Origin: Candidatus Parvarchaeota archaeon
Lineage (GTDB): Archaea; Nanobdellota; Nanobdellia; Parvarchaeales; Parvarchaeaceae
Reading direction: 5' to 3'
Assembly: GCA_027366075.1 (NCBI GenBank)
Contig: DAHXLI010000045.1
Location: forward strand, 1 to 20,412
Length of the DNA stretch: 20,412 bases
The translations under genes were made by a program, and so were the position numbers. The notes under the pieces were generated by a model that had not been told where the DNA came from, did not search any database, and worked only from the letters and a program-made list of their open reading frames with translations. Shown here piece after piece: positions 13,058-20,412 of this stretch; within the stretch, counting starts at the first letter, position 1, and each line of letters opens with the position of its first letter.

Positions 13058-14593
13058 ATGGATAAATCTAAGAAAAAGACTTTAGAGATTCGGGCGGAGC
13101 AGTCTTTAGTCGCATCAAATAGCCTATATTATTTTTTTAGGTTTTTATCAAAGTCATTCATAGCGTTCATAGTAAGTATATTCCTTGTAAGGTTTCTTGG
13201 CGCCATAGGCTATGGTATATATACAATAGTGACGATTTATTGGACACTATTTCTAACTTTTGCAGCGCTTGGGCTTGGAAGCGCAGTACAATATGGAATT
13301 GCGAAGTATAGGGCTAACAATAAATTAGGGATGCTAACCTGGCTGGTTAAACATTACCTAAAGATACTTACCATAAGTTCGATCATAGGCTCTATAGCGA
13401 TGTTCCTCTTGGCAGGGCCAATTGCTACGGTTTATAGAGTACCAGAGATGCAGGGGCTTATACAGATTTTGGCGCTAGGGTTAGTTTTCTTTGCTATAAC
13501 GGAAAGTTACGCGGCGAATGTTTATATAGGCTACCAGAAAATGAAATACACTTTTGTTTCGGGGGTAGTTTTTGATGCATTGAGGCTTGTACAAGGTGCG
13601 ATAGTAGTTTTTGGTTTTGGGCTTTTAGGAGTTATAGCGTTTTACGACGTAATATACATAATCGTAGCAATGATATCCCTGTACTTTGTTTACAGACTAT
13701 TGCGTAAAAATAAGACTCAAAAAGAGATCAGAGTCCCTAAAGAGGAATTAAGCGCGCTTCACAGATATAACTGGTTCTCTTATGGAGGAAATTTGATAGC
13801 ATACTTTTATGGCGCTGCAATAAGCCTTCTTTTAGGCGTATTCGCTCCAAACCTGTCCTCAGTTTCATTTTTCACGGTCGGATGGAACCTTGCAGCTTTA
13901 ATAGCGATGCCGGCAGGCGCACTAAGCTCGGCATTTTTTTCTACGAATACAAAATATTTTGTAAAGAAGCAGTTCGATAAATTTTATGAGTTTATGAATC
14001 TTATACTAAGGTATGTCTCGATGTTAACTATACCCTTGGCGGTCGGCGGGATTATCGCAGCGGGGCCGCTAATTTCTTACTTTTATCGCTCGTCATTATC
14101 AGGCGCGGAGATACCATTGATTATAGCTATCATAGCTACGTTTATAACGGCTTTATTTAACCCGTGGACAAACTTCTTAAGTGCTATAGGAAAACAAAAA
14201 TACTTTTTATATTCTAGCGTGATTGGCGCAGTTATAGGCATTATTAGTACACTGGTTTTAGTGCCAATTTTATTAGCTGTCGGAGCAGCTTTGGTTGTAT
14301 TACTTTCAAGCACGGCAATCCTCGCAACGAATCTTTATTTCGCATCAAAATATATAAAGATAACCATGCCTTATTTTGTGATGTTAAAAGTTACCTTGGC
14401 GTCTCTCCTGATGGCAGGGATTATATACCCACTTGAAAAAGTAGTTTCTTTGTTTCTTCTTCCATTTGTTCTTATAGGCGGTTTCCTTACATATATCCTT
14501 GTGATATACGCAATGAAAGTATTGACAAAGAACGATATAAACTTCTTCTTAAAATTAAGTAGACTAGACAAGTTTTTACGCCTTAAGACATAA
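13058..14593 (+). CDS. Wzx-like polysaccharide/oligosaccharide flippase (MOP superfamily)
   Basis: The 511-residue product has about 14 hydrophobic spans with a short basic N-terminus and belongs to the RfbX/Wzx-like family that moves lipid-linked glycans across membranes. Supporting features are the opening pattern SNSLYYFFRFLSKSFIAFIV followed by VRFLGAIGYGIYTIV, the classic (R/G)-x-LG-x-x-x-(Y/F)-G-x-(Y/W) block of this family. A second half begins similarly (YNWFSYGGNLIAYFYGAAISLLLG). The gene lies just upstream of pgi and aglB on the same strand, so a role in flipping the dolichol-linked glycan used by AglB is a reasonable inference. Another transported lipid cannot be excluded. The 33-nt gap to pgi holds a separate TATA-like box. 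Confidence 0.82.
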   Translation: MDKSKKKTLEIRAEQSLVASNSLYYFFRFLSKSFIAFIVSIFLVRFLGAIGYGIYTIVTIYWTLFLTFAALGLGSAVQYGIAKYRANNKLGMLTWLVKHYLKILTISSIIGSIAMFLLAGPIATVYRVPEMQGLIQILALGLVFFAITESYAANVYIGYQKMKYTFVSGVVFDALRLVQGAIVVFGFGLLGVIAFYDVIYIIVAMISLYFVYRLLRKNKTQKEIRVPKEELSALHRYNWFSYGGNLIAYFYGAAISLLLGVFAPNLSSVSFFTVGWNLAALIAMPAGALSSAFFSTNTKYFVKKQFDKFYEFMNLILRYVSMLTIPLAVGGIIAAGPLISYFYRSSLSGAEIPLIIAIIATFITALFNPWTNFLSAIGKQKYFLYSSVIGAVIGIISTLVLVPILLAVGAALVVLLSSTAILATNLYFASKYIKITMPYFVMLKVTLASLLMAGIIYPLEKVVSLFLLPFVLIGGFLTYILVIYAMKVLTKNDINFFLKLSRLDKFLRLKT

Positions 14594-14598
14594 AACGC

Positions 14599-14607
14599 TT
14601 TAATATA
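14599..14607 (+). promoter_or_regulatory. TATA-like box for the cupin PGI gene
   Basis: TTTAATATA is centred about 24 nt before the ATG at 14627, consistent with a leaderless transcript. Confidence 0.5.
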
Positions 14608-14626
14608 ATCGAAATAAAAGAATGAT

Positions 14627-15406
14627 ATGCACCTAAATGCAAAAGCAATCGAATTAGATTTTGACGAAAAAACAAAAAAATTATACGCAGACAGAATAGA
14701 AATTCCTTCGTCTATAAGAAAACTTTCAGATATGAAAGACGTAATTTTTAATCAGAATTTTATAAATAACAAAAATAAGGACGATGGCTTATACTATATG
14801 TTTAGGGCGGCTGGCCAGAATAAGAACGATACAATTTTTGAAGCCCACGATATGCGATATGATGTTACGGTAATGATGAATTATGATCTTGGCGGAGAAT
14901 TAAACAAGACTTTTGGGCACTATCATCCAATCTGCAAGGGCGATCTAGCATACCCAGAGCTTTATGAAGTGATATTTGGAGAAGTGATCTACATAATGCA
15001 GAAAAGAGTTGAAAATGGCGGTTATGACGTAAAGTTGGTGCATGCGAAAGCCGGCGACAAGGTTATAATGGAACCCAACTATGGCCACATCTCAATAAAC
15101 ATCGGCAGAGAATTATTAGTCGAAGCCAACCTAGTTAATTCTAAATTTGAATCAGATTATAAACCTATGAAGGAAATGCGCGGTGGGGCGGTCTATCTAA
15201 CCGATAAAAAGACGGTCGTCCTAAATCAAAACTATAAGAATGTATCAATAACTCACATGGAAGCGCCAAAAGTTGACTTTTTAGACCAAAATAGAAGCAT
15301 TTATGACGAATATGTATCCCACCCGGAACACTTTAGGTTCTTAAACAACCCAGATTTTCTTTTATGGAAGCACGATGAATGGGAATTGTCTAGTCAGCAT
15401 TTTTGA
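14627..15406 (+). CDS. pgiA: Cupin-type glucose-6-phosphate isomerase
   Basis: This metal-dependent cupin enzyme interconverts glucose-6-phosphate and fructose-6-phosphate and is unrelated to the bacterial/eukaryotic PGI. The 259-residue product carries the cupin motif NKTFGHYHPICKGDL with His98 and His100. Glu111 in PELYEVIFG and His154 in EPNYGHISINIG complete the four metal ligands known from archaeal cPGI. It is longer than the compact archaeal enzymes (about 190 residues), with a ~40-residue N-terminal addition and an extended C-terminal tail (about 205-259, including DEYVSHPEHFRFLNNP). It sits between the flippase and aglB genes. It can feed hexose phosphates to glycolysis (with gapN) or to nucleotide-sugar synthesis for glycans. 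Confidence 0.88.
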   Translation: MHLNAKAIELDFDEKTKKLYADRIEIPSSIRKLSDMKDVIFNQNFINNKNKDDGLYYMFRAAGQNKNDTIFEAHDMRYDVTVMMNYDLGGELNKTFGHYHPICKGDLAYPELYEVIFGEVIYIMQKRVENGGYDVKLVHAKAGDKVIMEPNYGHISINIGRELLVEANLVNSKFESDYKPMKEMRGGAVYLTDKKTVVLNQNYKNVSITHMEAPKVDFLDQNRSIYDEYVSHPEHFRFLNNPDFLLWKHDEWELSSQHF

Positions 15407-15424
15407 ATTTGGTAACAAGAAAGA

Positions 15425-15432
15425 TTTAAAAG
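15425..15432 (+). promoter_or_regulatory. TATA-like box for aglB
   Basis: TTTAAAAG, preceded by AAGA, is centred about 37 nt before the aglB ATG. It predicts a leader of roughly 10 nt, longer than for most genes here. Confidence 0.4.
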
Positions 15433-15465
15433 CACCAACATTTTCTTTATACTATTAAATCGCTT

Positions 15466-18228
15466 ATGGCTGGGGATAACGAAGTAAAGAAGATTGAATC
15501 TGAAACTGAACACGCTGAAAAAAGAGTAGAAAAAGAAATTGAAAGCGAAAATGTCAGATTAAGAAAAGAGCTCGAAGACCTAAAAAAACAGCAGGTTAAG
15601 CTGGAAAAATTGAAGGCAGACAGTTATAAATTACAACAATTTGACCCAGCCAAGAAGGAAAGAATAACAGAAGTCGAAATACAAATTAATTTTGATTCTA
15701 CCAAAAAAGTTTTAAAGACCTTATATAACATATTTATCCAAAAGAGGATTTTGTTTTATATCTTACTTATTCTCGCAATATTGATAGGAGTCGTTATACG
15801 CTCTGCAAGTCTGCCAGCGTTAGGCGCATCGCCCCTGATAGGTAACGGTTATCTAAATATGGGTGGATCATTAACCGGGTTGGACCCGTACACGTTTTAT
15901 ATCCAGATGAACACTATAATACACACCGGTACCGTGCCAATAATAAGCCATATACAGTACTTGCCAATAGGTGCGGTTACTAGAGGCGATCCACTGCTGA
16001 TCTCATTCTTCGGCGCCTTTATGTTTAGAATTTTGCAACCGATATTTCCCGCCGCGACTTCTATGACGTGGTTCATGATTTATCCCGTAATAGCCGCAGC
16101 CTTAGCTACAGTTATACTATTTTTTATATGTCTAGAATTATTTGACAATTACTGGATAGCCGCATTAAGCGGATTCATGATGCCTGTATTCTTGACGCTG
16201 TTAAATAGGACAACAGCAGGTTTCTCCACTAAAGATGCGATGGGTTTCTTGATGATCTTGTTGGCAGTCTACTTTTTGGTAAAGGCGCTTAAATCAAAAG
16301 ATACGAGATCAAAAGTACTTTATGGGTTTATGGTTGCTCTTGCTACCGCTTTAACAGCCGATTCAAGCGGGTTTTCGAAATTTCTCTTCTTTTTGGTACC
16401 CTTAGTGTATATAATAATGATATTATTTAATTATGCTAAGAAAGGAGACCTTTACGCCTTTTTACCTTTTGGACTTTTTATTCCGATTGAGGCGAGTTTT
16501 GTTACCTTAAGTCCGAGTATATTAATCGCCGGTCCACAGTATTACGCGATTTATCTTTGTTACGTTATGGTCCTGTTTAAGTTACTCATCTATGATAGGT
16601 ACGGTAACAGACTGAAAATTCCATTAATTAATATGGGGGCTTCGATTGCGATTTATAGCACTTTTATACTCGTCGCTCTTTTAGCCGCAGTCGGTAAGCT
16701 CTCTAGTGTTTTATCGTATCTTTTATCCGAAATCCAAGCCCCACTTGGTATAAGCGCGGCAAATCCCGTAACGCAGACTATCGCAGAGTATGGTCAAACT
16801 ACGCTATTGAGTAGAATATCGGATGCAGGGGGTATGGTTGGTACCGGGACAAACGCTATAAGCATAAATTTCGTGATTCTTGTCGCGGGAGGAGTATTCC
16901 TTCTTTATTATTTCCTTAAAGGCTTCAAACACTGGTACCTTTCTTTCTTAGCCATTCTTCCATTTTTCTTGCTTATTTTCGGTGGGCAATACGGAACACA
17001 AGGTTATGGCCCGACATCGGTGCTTTTAGTTTTCATTTTCGCCGCGTTTATTCCTTTAGTTTGGTTTGGTTTTAATAGAAAAGACCCCAACGCTAAACGC
17101 GCGCTAACTTCAATTGTTTTTATGACGCTGGTTTCTCTTATACTATTGGTCTCTCTTTTCTTAGCCGAGCAAACTACAACTTATTATGAATATGGTATTT
17201 TTGGCATAATTGCCGTGCTGCTTCTAGCGTTCTTTTTCGATAGATTAGATGAAAAGGCGTCGCACAAAGCAGTCTACATAGTGGCATTTATATTTTATAT
17301 CTTAGCTACGCTCTTTGCAAATTTACAAAATCAGCTTCTTGAACCAGTAGGGTTTATAGGGGTAATAGTTCTGCCGTTTGCTGCAATTTTAATAGTCACT
17401 TTTGTCGTAAAATATGTTAATGAGCTTTTGAGGTCTTCTAAGAAAGCAGCATTTGTAACGAGCGTGATAATCATAATAATCGCTATAGTCTTTCTCGTAG
17501 TCGATCTAAATAACAGCTTACAATTTTCATATCTGGCTTCTCAGGGAAGCGGAAGCGGGTTGGCGTTGTGGGGGCCGACAATGTTGTGGATAAACTACAA
17601 TACACCGGTTAACACTTCGATAATTTCTTGGTGGGATTATGGTTACTGGGAAGAAGCAATCGCGAATAGAACCGCTGTTGCCGACGGGAGTAATGCGTAT
17701 GGATACCAATCTATGATAGCCGATTACTTTTTTGAGGCTACTTCACCTTATCAATATGCTACATATCTTAATTATATTCATAACCCGACCTATGCGGTCA
17801 TAAGCGGTAGCGAAGTAGAGAAATTTTCAGCAATTTCTACAATAGCTTTAAATCTGACTGAATTTACTCCGATGTCCGAGGATCAGCCATCGGCGAACTC
17901 TAATAATCTGGGCAATGAGGGCTATAAATACCTCGCCCTGTTTGGTGGAAGCAGTAGCGCGGGTTTAGGCCCTGTAGAATCTAATATGATTATAAATGGG
18001 ATCCCATGGAACTCTTCGGTTACGCTTTTAGTGGAAGTTTTAATACCTTATAATTATACGAATTCATCTTTTGTGCAGAGCCCAACCGCTTATGGGATAT
18101 TATACAATGAATTGACCACACAGGTTTCAAATCCGCTCCCAATAGAAAACTTTTGTACATTTGGGGTAGGGTGTAATGAAACTTCAACTAACTCAAGCGC
18201 AATACCGGGGGGGGGTTATGATCCTTAA
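15466..18228 (+). CDS. aglB: Dolichyl-phosphooligosaccharide-protein glycotransferase AglB (STT3), frame ends early at a G9 tract
   Basis: AglB transfers a lipid-linked glycan to Asn in N-X-S/T sequons outside the membrane. The frame gives 920 residues. Residues 8-52 are a charged predicted coiled coil on the cytoplasmic side. The first span is about 94-112. Asp140 in GLDPYTFY is the expected metal-binding Asp of the first loop. Many spans follow. TIAE (438-441) is the TIxE motif, and WWDYG (722-726) is the universal sequon-binding motif. The frame stops 14 nt after a run of nine G residues at 18207-18215. The expected C-terminal region continues in the next frame (18176-18706). With eight Gs the protein would be about 1079 residues. 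The gene is the third of the flippase-pgi-aglB block. Confidence 0.92.
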   Translation: MAGDNEVKKIESETEHAEKRVEKEIESENVRLRKELEDLKKQQVKLEKLKADSYKLQQFDPAKKERITEVEIQINFDSTKKVLKTLYNIFIQKRILFYILLILAILIGVVIRSASLPALGASPLIGNGYLNMGGSLTGLDPYTFYIQMNTIIHTGTVPIISHIQYLPIGAVTRGDPLLISFFGAFMFRILQPIFPAATSMTWFMIYPVIAAALATVILFFICLELFDNYWIAALSGFMMPVFLTLLNRTTAGFSTKDAMGFLMILLAVYFLVKALKSKDTRSKVLYGFMVALATALTADSSGFSKFLFFLVPLVYIIMILFNYAKKGDLYAFLPFGLFIPIEASFVTLSPSILIAGPQYYAIYLCYVMVLFKLLIYDRYGNRLKIPLINMGASIAIYSTFILVALLAAVGKLSSVLSYLLSEIQAPLGISAANPVTQTIAEYGQTTLLSRISDAGGMVGTGTNAISINFVILVAGGVFLLYYFLKGFKHWYLSFLAILPFFLLIFGGQYGTQGYGPTSVLLVFIFAAFIPLVWFGFNRKDPNAKRALTSIVFMTLVSLILLVSLFLAEQTTTYYEYGIFGIIAVLLLAFFFDRLDEKASHKAVYIVAFIFYILATLFANLQNQLLEPVGFIGVIVLPFAAILIVTFVVKYVNELLRSSKKAAFVTSVIIIIIAIVFLVVDLNNSLQFSYLASQGSGSGLALWGPTMLWINYNTPVNTSIISWWDYGYWEEAIANRTAVADGSNAYGYQSMIADYFFEATSPYQYATYLNYIHNPTYAVISGSEVEKFSAISTIALNLTEFTPMSEDQPSANSNNLGNEGYKYLALFGGSSSAGLGPVESNMIINGIPWNSSVTLLVEVLIPYNYTNSSFVQSPTAYGILYNELTTQVSNPLPIENFCTFGVGCNETSTNSSAIPGGGYDP
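18207..18215 (+). repeat. G9 homopolymer at the aglB frame break
   Basis: Nine consecutive G residues, the longest G run I noticed in this AT-leaning window. Loss of one G would join the two parts of aglB into a single frame (...AIPGGVMILND...). It may be a consensus error, a slippage-prone contingency tract or a programmed shift site. Confidence 0.9.
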
Positions 18229-18706
18229 TGACACCAGCAATGTAAATTTGAATATAGGTGGTCATAATACAACCGGCGGATATGAGGTTGCACCAATAAA
18301 TCCTCAACAATATGGGAACGGGCCTGGGATACTTTACATGCCAGAAAAAGCATTAGATACGCTATTTACAAAGCTTTATCTTTTAAATGAAAAGGTACCG
18401 GGCTTTACAGAAATATTCACCGATGGACTACCACAAGATACATTATTAAGTATAGATAATCAAGTCTTGACGAACATAAACGTATATAGAATAAACTATA
18501 CCGTTTTAAGCCAATATAATCTATTAAATCAGACCACTCTTAAGCTCTTGAATCAAACTGACATATTATTAAATCAAACTCAAAAATGCTCTTTATCGAC
18601 TTCAGCAATTAACTATTGTGCCAATCTTAGCTATTTACCTGCAGTATTCAGCGCTAATAATAAGTTCCTTGTTACTACGCCTATAACTACAAGTACAACT
18701 TCTTAA
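18216..18706 (+). pseudogene. aglB: C-terminal part of AglB, displaced by one frame
   Basis: This frame encodes about 163 residues that complete AglB rather than a separate protein. LDTLFTKLYLLNEKVPGFTEIF resembles the conserved STT3 C-terminal block (M-x-TRLYF...G...F) that follows the WWDYG domain, and INVYRINYT resembles the closing V-x-V-(Y/F)-(K/R)-I-x-Y strand. The segment is rich in sequons (NDT, NTT, NYT, three NQT, NLS) and ends in a Thr/Ser-rich tail, fitting an exposed domain. The open frame nominally begins at 18176, but bases before the G tract are coding in the aglB frame. The ATG at 18218-18220 could in principle restart translation. It ends 3 nt before the cmk ATG. It is marked as a broken gene only because of the frame break; the DNA may be intact in the cell. 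Confidence 0.85.
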
Positions 18707-18709
18707 AAT

Positions 18710-19270
18710 ATGAAAATCATAATATCCGGATTAACCGCTTCTGGTAAATCAACTCTGGCTAGAGGGATTAGCGAAGAGCTTAATCTAAAATACTTTTCTG
18801 CAAGTTCAAAGTTACGCGAGATAATGCCTCCGAGAGACTTTGAATTTTGGGAATCGCAGAAAGGACTTGATGTAGTCAAGTTTAGGCTCAAGAATTTGAA
18901 ATATGACCGACTACTGGATGATTATATACTAAAATATGTTAAAGAGCACGATAATCTCGTCTTAGATAGTTGGGTCGCTTCTTGGAAGATAAACGACGAA
19001 AAAACCATCAAAATATACCTTAAAGTCGATTTAGAAACCAGGGCGTGGAGAGTGTCGCAGCGCGGCAACATGGGCTATGGCGAAGCTCTTAAATTTATGA
19101 AAGAAAAAGACCGACTTTCCGCAAAAATATATTACACTTTATACAAGATAAAAATAGCGGAGGACATGTTACCTTTTGACTTAGTGATTAATTCTGCGGC
19201 GTTATCTGTCGAGAGCCTTAAAAAGGTATGTTTAGAATACATAGTTAAACGGATGAAAAAGTGGAAATGA
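18710..19270 (+). CDS. cmk: Cytidylate kinase (archaeal CMP kinase)
   Basis: The enzyme phosphorylates CMP and dCMP with ATP in pyrimidine nucleotide salvage. The 186-residue product has the P-loop GLTASGKST (7-15), then KYFSASSKLREI where archaeal Cmk has the (F/V)-S-A-G-x-x-(F/L)-R-E block. NLVLDSWVASW corresponds to the family's N-(V/A)-V-(L/I)-(D/E)-(G/S)-R-L-A-x-(W) segment, and LETRAWRVSQR and the lid-like KEKDRLSAKIYY follow. PFDLVINS is the usual closing strand. The starting Met sits 3 nt after the aglB stop, and cbf5 follows 38 nt later; cmk next to cbf5 is a common archaeal pairing. Divergence in the SWVASW segment makes substrate less certain than the fold. Confidence 0.83.
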   Translation: MKIIISGLTASGKSTLARGISEELNLKYFSASSKLREIMPPRDFEFWESQKGLDVVKFRLKNLKYDRLLDDYILKYVKEHDNLVLDSWVASWKINDEKTIKIYLKVDLETRAWRVSQRGNMGYGEALKFMKEKDRLSAKIYYTLYKIKIAEDMLPFDLVINSAALSVESLKKVCLEYIVKRMKKWK

Positions 19271-19281
19271 TTATTAAGATA

Positions 19282-19289
19282 CTTTAATG
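19282..19289 (+). promoter_or_regulatory. Weak TATA-like element before cbf5
   Basis: CTTTAATG is centred about 24 nt before the cbf5 ATG, the same spacing as other genes in the window, in the 38-nt gap after cmk. It may provide an internal promoter. Confidence 0.3.
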
Positions 19290-19308
19290 CGCGGATACTA
19301 CTATTACG

Positions 19309-20310
19309 ATGAGGCTACCGTTGGATGATATTAAAAAAGAGATTATAAACGTATCAGACGAAAGTACCGACGCCGCTTATGGCTGTTACCCAGAAAAACG
19401 TGACCTTCTCAGAAGATTAGATTTTGGTCTGATACTGTTGGATAAACCACCAAAAACTAGATCAAAAACCGCGGCAGTAATCGCTAAAAATATACTCTCT
19501 AAATTAGGGATCTATAAAGTAGGATATTCCGGCACGCTAGATCCGGATGTAACTGGCCTATTGCCATTAGCCACAAATTCTGCCAATAAAGTGATATCCA
19601 TTCTCCTTCTAGGCGGTAAGGAATACATCGGGCTAATGCACATGCATAGTGAAGTCAGTAGGGAAAAGTTATCGAAGATATTTGAAGCTTTCACCGGTAA
19701 AATAATGCAGCTCCCTCCCGTTAGATCAAGCGTCAAAAGGCAGTATAGAGAACGAGAGGTTTATTATCTGGATATACTAGAAGTCGAAGGAAAAGACGTG
19801 TTATTCAAGACGGGGGTACAATCCGGGACCTACATCCGAAAACTTGTACACGATATGGGGGAGAAATTGGGCGTAGGCGCGCACATGTCAGAGTTACGAA
19901 GGACAAAAGTATCTAATTTAACAGAGAAAGACCACTTAGTCACTCTACAGGACCTCGATGATGCGATGTACTATAAAGAAAAAGAAAATGATGACAGGTT
20001 CTTATCGTATTGTATACAGAACATAGAGTCTTCCATAGATTTTTTACCAAAAGTTTATATTTCCGACAGCGCGGTCGATACCGTTTGTCACGGTTCCCCC
20101 CTTGCTGTCCCGGGCCTGGTAAAAATGAATAAATTTGATTCTGGAAAGACGGTGTTCCTTTCGACTCTCAAAGGCGAATTAATCGGGCTTGGAAACTCAG
20201 TTTTATCGTCGCAGGACATAATCGAAGGCAAGAAGGGTATAGCAATAAAAACAGATAGCATTGTAATGAAACCGGGGACTTATCCTAAATATACAAGAAA
20301 AGAGTTATAA
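19309..20310 (+). CDS. truB: tRNA/rRNA pseudouridine synthase Cbf5 (TruB family)
   Basis: Cbf5 makes pseudouridine 55 in tRNA and, with Nop10, Gar1 and L7Ae, acts in H/ACA guide-RNA complexes on rRNA. The 333-residue product shows GLILLDKPPKTRSK (40-53), the catalytic GTLDP with Asp78 followed by VTGLLPL, GKEYIGLMHMH, and LPPVRSSVKRQYRERE. TYIRKLVHDMGEKLGVGAHM (with Y-I-R-x-L) and the closing LRRTKVSNL follow. A C-terminal PUA domain runs from about 248 (VYISDSAVDTVCHGSPLAVPG). These match archaeal Cbf5 throughout; length is typical. In the first motif the usual PTSH is replaced by KTRSK. It follows cmk and precedes tRNA-Pro. Confidence 0.95.
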   Translation: MRLPLDDIKKEIINVSDESTDAAYGCYPEKRDLLRRLDFGLILLDKPPKTRSKTAAVIAKNILSKLGIYKVGYSGTLDPDVTGLLPLATNSANKVISILLLGGKEYIGLMHMHSEVSREKLSKIFEAFTGKIMQLPPVRSSVKRQYREREVYYLDILEVEGKDVLFKTGVQSGTYIRKLVHDMGEKLGVGAHMSELRRTKVSNLTEKDHLVTLQDLDDAMYYKEKENDDRFLSYCIQNIESSIDFLPKVYISDSAVDTVCHGSPLAVPGLVKMNKFDSGKTVFLSTLKGELIGLGNSVLSSQDIIEGKKGIAIKTDSIVMKPGTYPKYTRKEL

Positions 20311-20335
20311 GCATTATATTCAATCACTTAAAAAC

Positions 20336-20409
20336 GGGGTGGTGATCTAACTTGGTATGATGCGGGCTTCGGGGGTCCGTTGTTCTGGGTTCAAATCCCA
20401 GCTACCCCA
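20336..20409 (+). tRNA. tRNA-Pro (anticodon CGG)
   Basis: The 74-nt gene folds as a canonical tRNA. The acceptor stem is GGGGUGG/CUACCCC with A73. The D stem starts AUC/GAU with GG in the loop. The anticodon stem is CGGGC/GUCCG with the loop UUCGGGG, giving anticodon CGG (Pro) with G37. The T arm is CUGGG/CCCAG with the loop UUCAAAU. U33 is present. CCA is not encoded; the window ends 3 nt later. A TATA-like ATTATATT lies at 20313-20320. Confidence 0.95.
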
Positions 20410-20412
20410 ATT

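Noticed and set aside
18176..18706. A separate 176-residue secreted protein gene
   Set aside because: Its first ~13 codons overlap real aglB coding sequence in another frame, and its body matches the expected AglB C-terminal region. A frame break is a better explanation.
1..20412. CRISPR arrays, insertion sequences, phage genes or toxin-antitoxin/defence modules
   Set aside because: No regularly spaced direct repeats, transposase motifs, terminal inverted repeats or nuclease/toxin signatures were seen; nearly all genes are housekeeping or envelope genes.

Overview
This window comes from an archaeal chromosome. The evidence is a set of archaeal or archaeal/eukaryotic-type genes: proteasome alpha subunit, a PAC2-type proteasome assembly factor, RNase P proteins Pop5 and Rpp30, ribosomal protein L40e, TFE, Cbf5, an AglB oligosaccharyltransferase, cupin-type phosphoglucose isomerase and non-phosphorylating GAPN. 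Two tRNA genes lack an encoded CCA. Genes are small and packed, often with 4-nt stop/start overlaps. Most first genes of transcription units have a TATA-like box about 24-29 nt before the ATG, as expected for leaderless transcripts. A small-genome DPANN/ARMAN-like lineage such as Micrarchaeota is my best guess, but that placement is an inference and not proven here.

Layout. 1-1175 (minus): two-TM small protein, pop5, psmA (cut by the window edge), a remnant of the archaeal exosome/proteasome superoperon. 1241-3529: gapN (minus) diverges from a kinase-like protein (plus) across a promoter region that carries a 13-bp inverted repeat. 3526-5751 (minus): M24 aminopeptidase, tRNA-Arg(GCG), htpX. 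5794-6294 (minus): rpp30, diverging from rpl40e and a site-2 protease (6358-7788, plus). 7823-9261: tfe, a secreted cysteine-rich protein (minus) and a Nudix-like protein. 9273-9968 (minus): PAC2 protein ending in an HbYX-like tripeptide. 10021-13002 (minus): a four-gene overlapping operon, membrane protein, YchF-type GTPase, ksgA, small M50 protease. 13058-18706 (plus): Wzx-like flippase, cupin PGI and aglB. 18710-20409 (plus): cmk, cbf5, tRNA-Pro(CGG).

How they fit together. The plus-strand half suggests N-glycosylation: a lipid-linked oligosaccharide flippase candidate, an oligosaccharyltransferase, and a sugar-phosphate isomerase. Secreted parts of the membrane protease, of the cysteine-rich protein and of AglB itself are rich in N-X-S/T sequons. 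Protein quality control is a second theme (20S alpha subunit, PAC2 factor, HtpX, two M50 proteases, a prolidase-like peptidase). RNA maturation and translation form a third (Pop5, Rpp30, KsgA, Cbf5, YchF, L40e, tRNAs).

The observations most worth checking are the aglB reading frame, broken at a run of nine G residues, and the tRNA-Arg with C33 and a C12-A23 mismatch, both of which a C-to-U change would repair. Next come the HbYX-like tail of the PAC2 protein, the inverted repeat between gapN and the kinase-like gene, and a Nudix-fold protein whose catalytic box is degraded. I found no CRISPR array, insertion sequence, phage gene or recognisable defence system, and no gene-free stretch longer than 300 bases. 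No clearly new multi-gene system is visible.
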